From Gemmobacter aquatilis (GTDB lineage: Bacteria; Pseudomonadota; Alphaproteobacteria; Rhodobacterales; Rhodobacteraceae), in assembly GCF_900110025.1 (NCBI RefSeq), contig NZ_FOCE01000005.1, forward strand, positions 186,001-250,000: a stretch of 64,000 nucleotides of DNA, read 5' to 3'. Positions within the stretch are counted from its first letter, which is position 1, and every line of letters begins with the position of its first letter. The notes beneath the pieces were generated by a model. That model had not been told where the DNA came from, did not search any database, and saw only the letters and a list, made by a program, of their open reading frames with translations. Positions 63,862-64,000 of the stretch are shown here, one piece after another. A program made the position numbers and the translations under genes.

Positions 63862-64000
63862 ATGATCCGCACCGGCACAGAGTACCGCGACTCGATCCGC
63901 GACGGCCGCGAGGTCTATGTGAACGGCGAAAAGGTCCGCGATGTCGCCACGCATCCGATGTTCAAACCGCTGGTCGATATCCGCGCCCGCATCCACGACA
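63862..64000 (+). CDS. hpaB: 4-hydroxyphenylacetate 3-hydroxylase (HpaB) family, N-terminal fragment
   Basis: The first 46 residues (MIRTGTEYRDSIRDGREVYV, NGEKVRDVATHPMFKPL, VDIRARIHD) match the start of HpaB-family FADH2-dependent hydroxylases and the related 4-hydroxybutyryl-CoA dehydratase fold. The rest lies past the window. GGGAG lies ahead of the ATG. The aromatic substrate cannot be fixed from this piece. Confidence 0.75.
   Translation, partial: MIRTGTEYRDSIRDGREVYVNGEKVRDVATHPMFKPLVDIRARIHD

Overview
The window is about 64 kb of GC-rich chromosome. It looks like core genome of an alphaproteobacterium of the Rhodobacterales (Rhodobacter/Paracoccus-like). The grounds are a mitochondria-like 14-subunit complex I operon interrupted by extra reading frames, a short NuoG, a NuoE with a C-terminal helix-hairpin-helix extension, DUF5337 and DUF6280 genes, a pcm-tolC-popZ-like run, and an FnrL-type site. 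No rRNA, tRNA, CRISPR array, prophage, transposase or replication origin was seen. The contig is cut inside nuoM at the left and inside an hpaB-like gene at the right.

Layout. 1-15.2 kb, minus strand: nuoA-B-C-[sulfotransferase]-D-E-[DUF5337]-F-[lipoprotein]-G-[lipoprotein]-H-[methyltransferase]-I-[carboxymuconolactone-decarboxylase-like]-J-K-L-M, with very tight or overlapping junctions and a TTGACC-N17-TAAACG promoter upstream of nuoA. 15.4-23.4 kb, mostly minus: a leucine/isovalerate catabolic set (liuA, liuB, liuD, a GST, liuE, liuC). An ompW-like gene with an FNR box lies on the opposite strand between liuA and liuB, and liuA has its own promoter overlapped by an 8+8 bp palindrome. 23.5-32.2 kb: creA, a DegT-type aminotransferase and gph, then the plus-strand run glmU-glmS-PPOX-like-alkD-like, a lipoprotein, and moaA. 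32.3-42.0 kb: three minus-strand genes (M20 amidohydrolase, FAD amine/amino-acid oxidoreductase, argE-like) divergent from a five-gene peptide-type ABC transporter, with a RutR/TetR-like box in the shared region. 42.1-58.6 kb: DUF3422, FAH family, pntAB, kynU, an L,D-transpeptidase, D-lyxose isomerase, HemG-like flavodoxin, PuuD-like amidase, a DUF305 gene behind a CueR-like promoter, asnC-lysE, GNAT plus class V aminotransferase, an MsbA-type ABC exporter and ygfZ. 58.7-64 kb: efp divergent from a DUF6280 gene, then pcm-tolC-popZ-like on the minus strand, arsC-like, and the start of an hpaB-like flavin hydroxylase gene.

How the parts fit. The largest theme is energy and redox metabolism: complex I feeds quinone, PntAB links NADPH to the proton gradient, and liu and kynureninase feed acyl-CoA and tryptophan carbon in. 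The ABC transporter and adjacent M20 hydrolases look like uptake and cleavage of peptides or N-acylated amino compounds. Convergent gene ends are repeatedly marked by one of two short palindromic repeat families that probably act as terminators.

No wholly new defence or biosynthetic system was recognised. The best leads are the seven non-nuo genes inside the nuo operon, the highly divergent PopZ-like polar scaffold candidate at 59975-60931, and several clear cis-regulatory sites: CueR-like at 52613, an AsnC autoregulatory dyad at 53069, an FNR box at 21435, and the liuA operator at 23381. All functional assignments come from reading motifs by eye; no database search was run.
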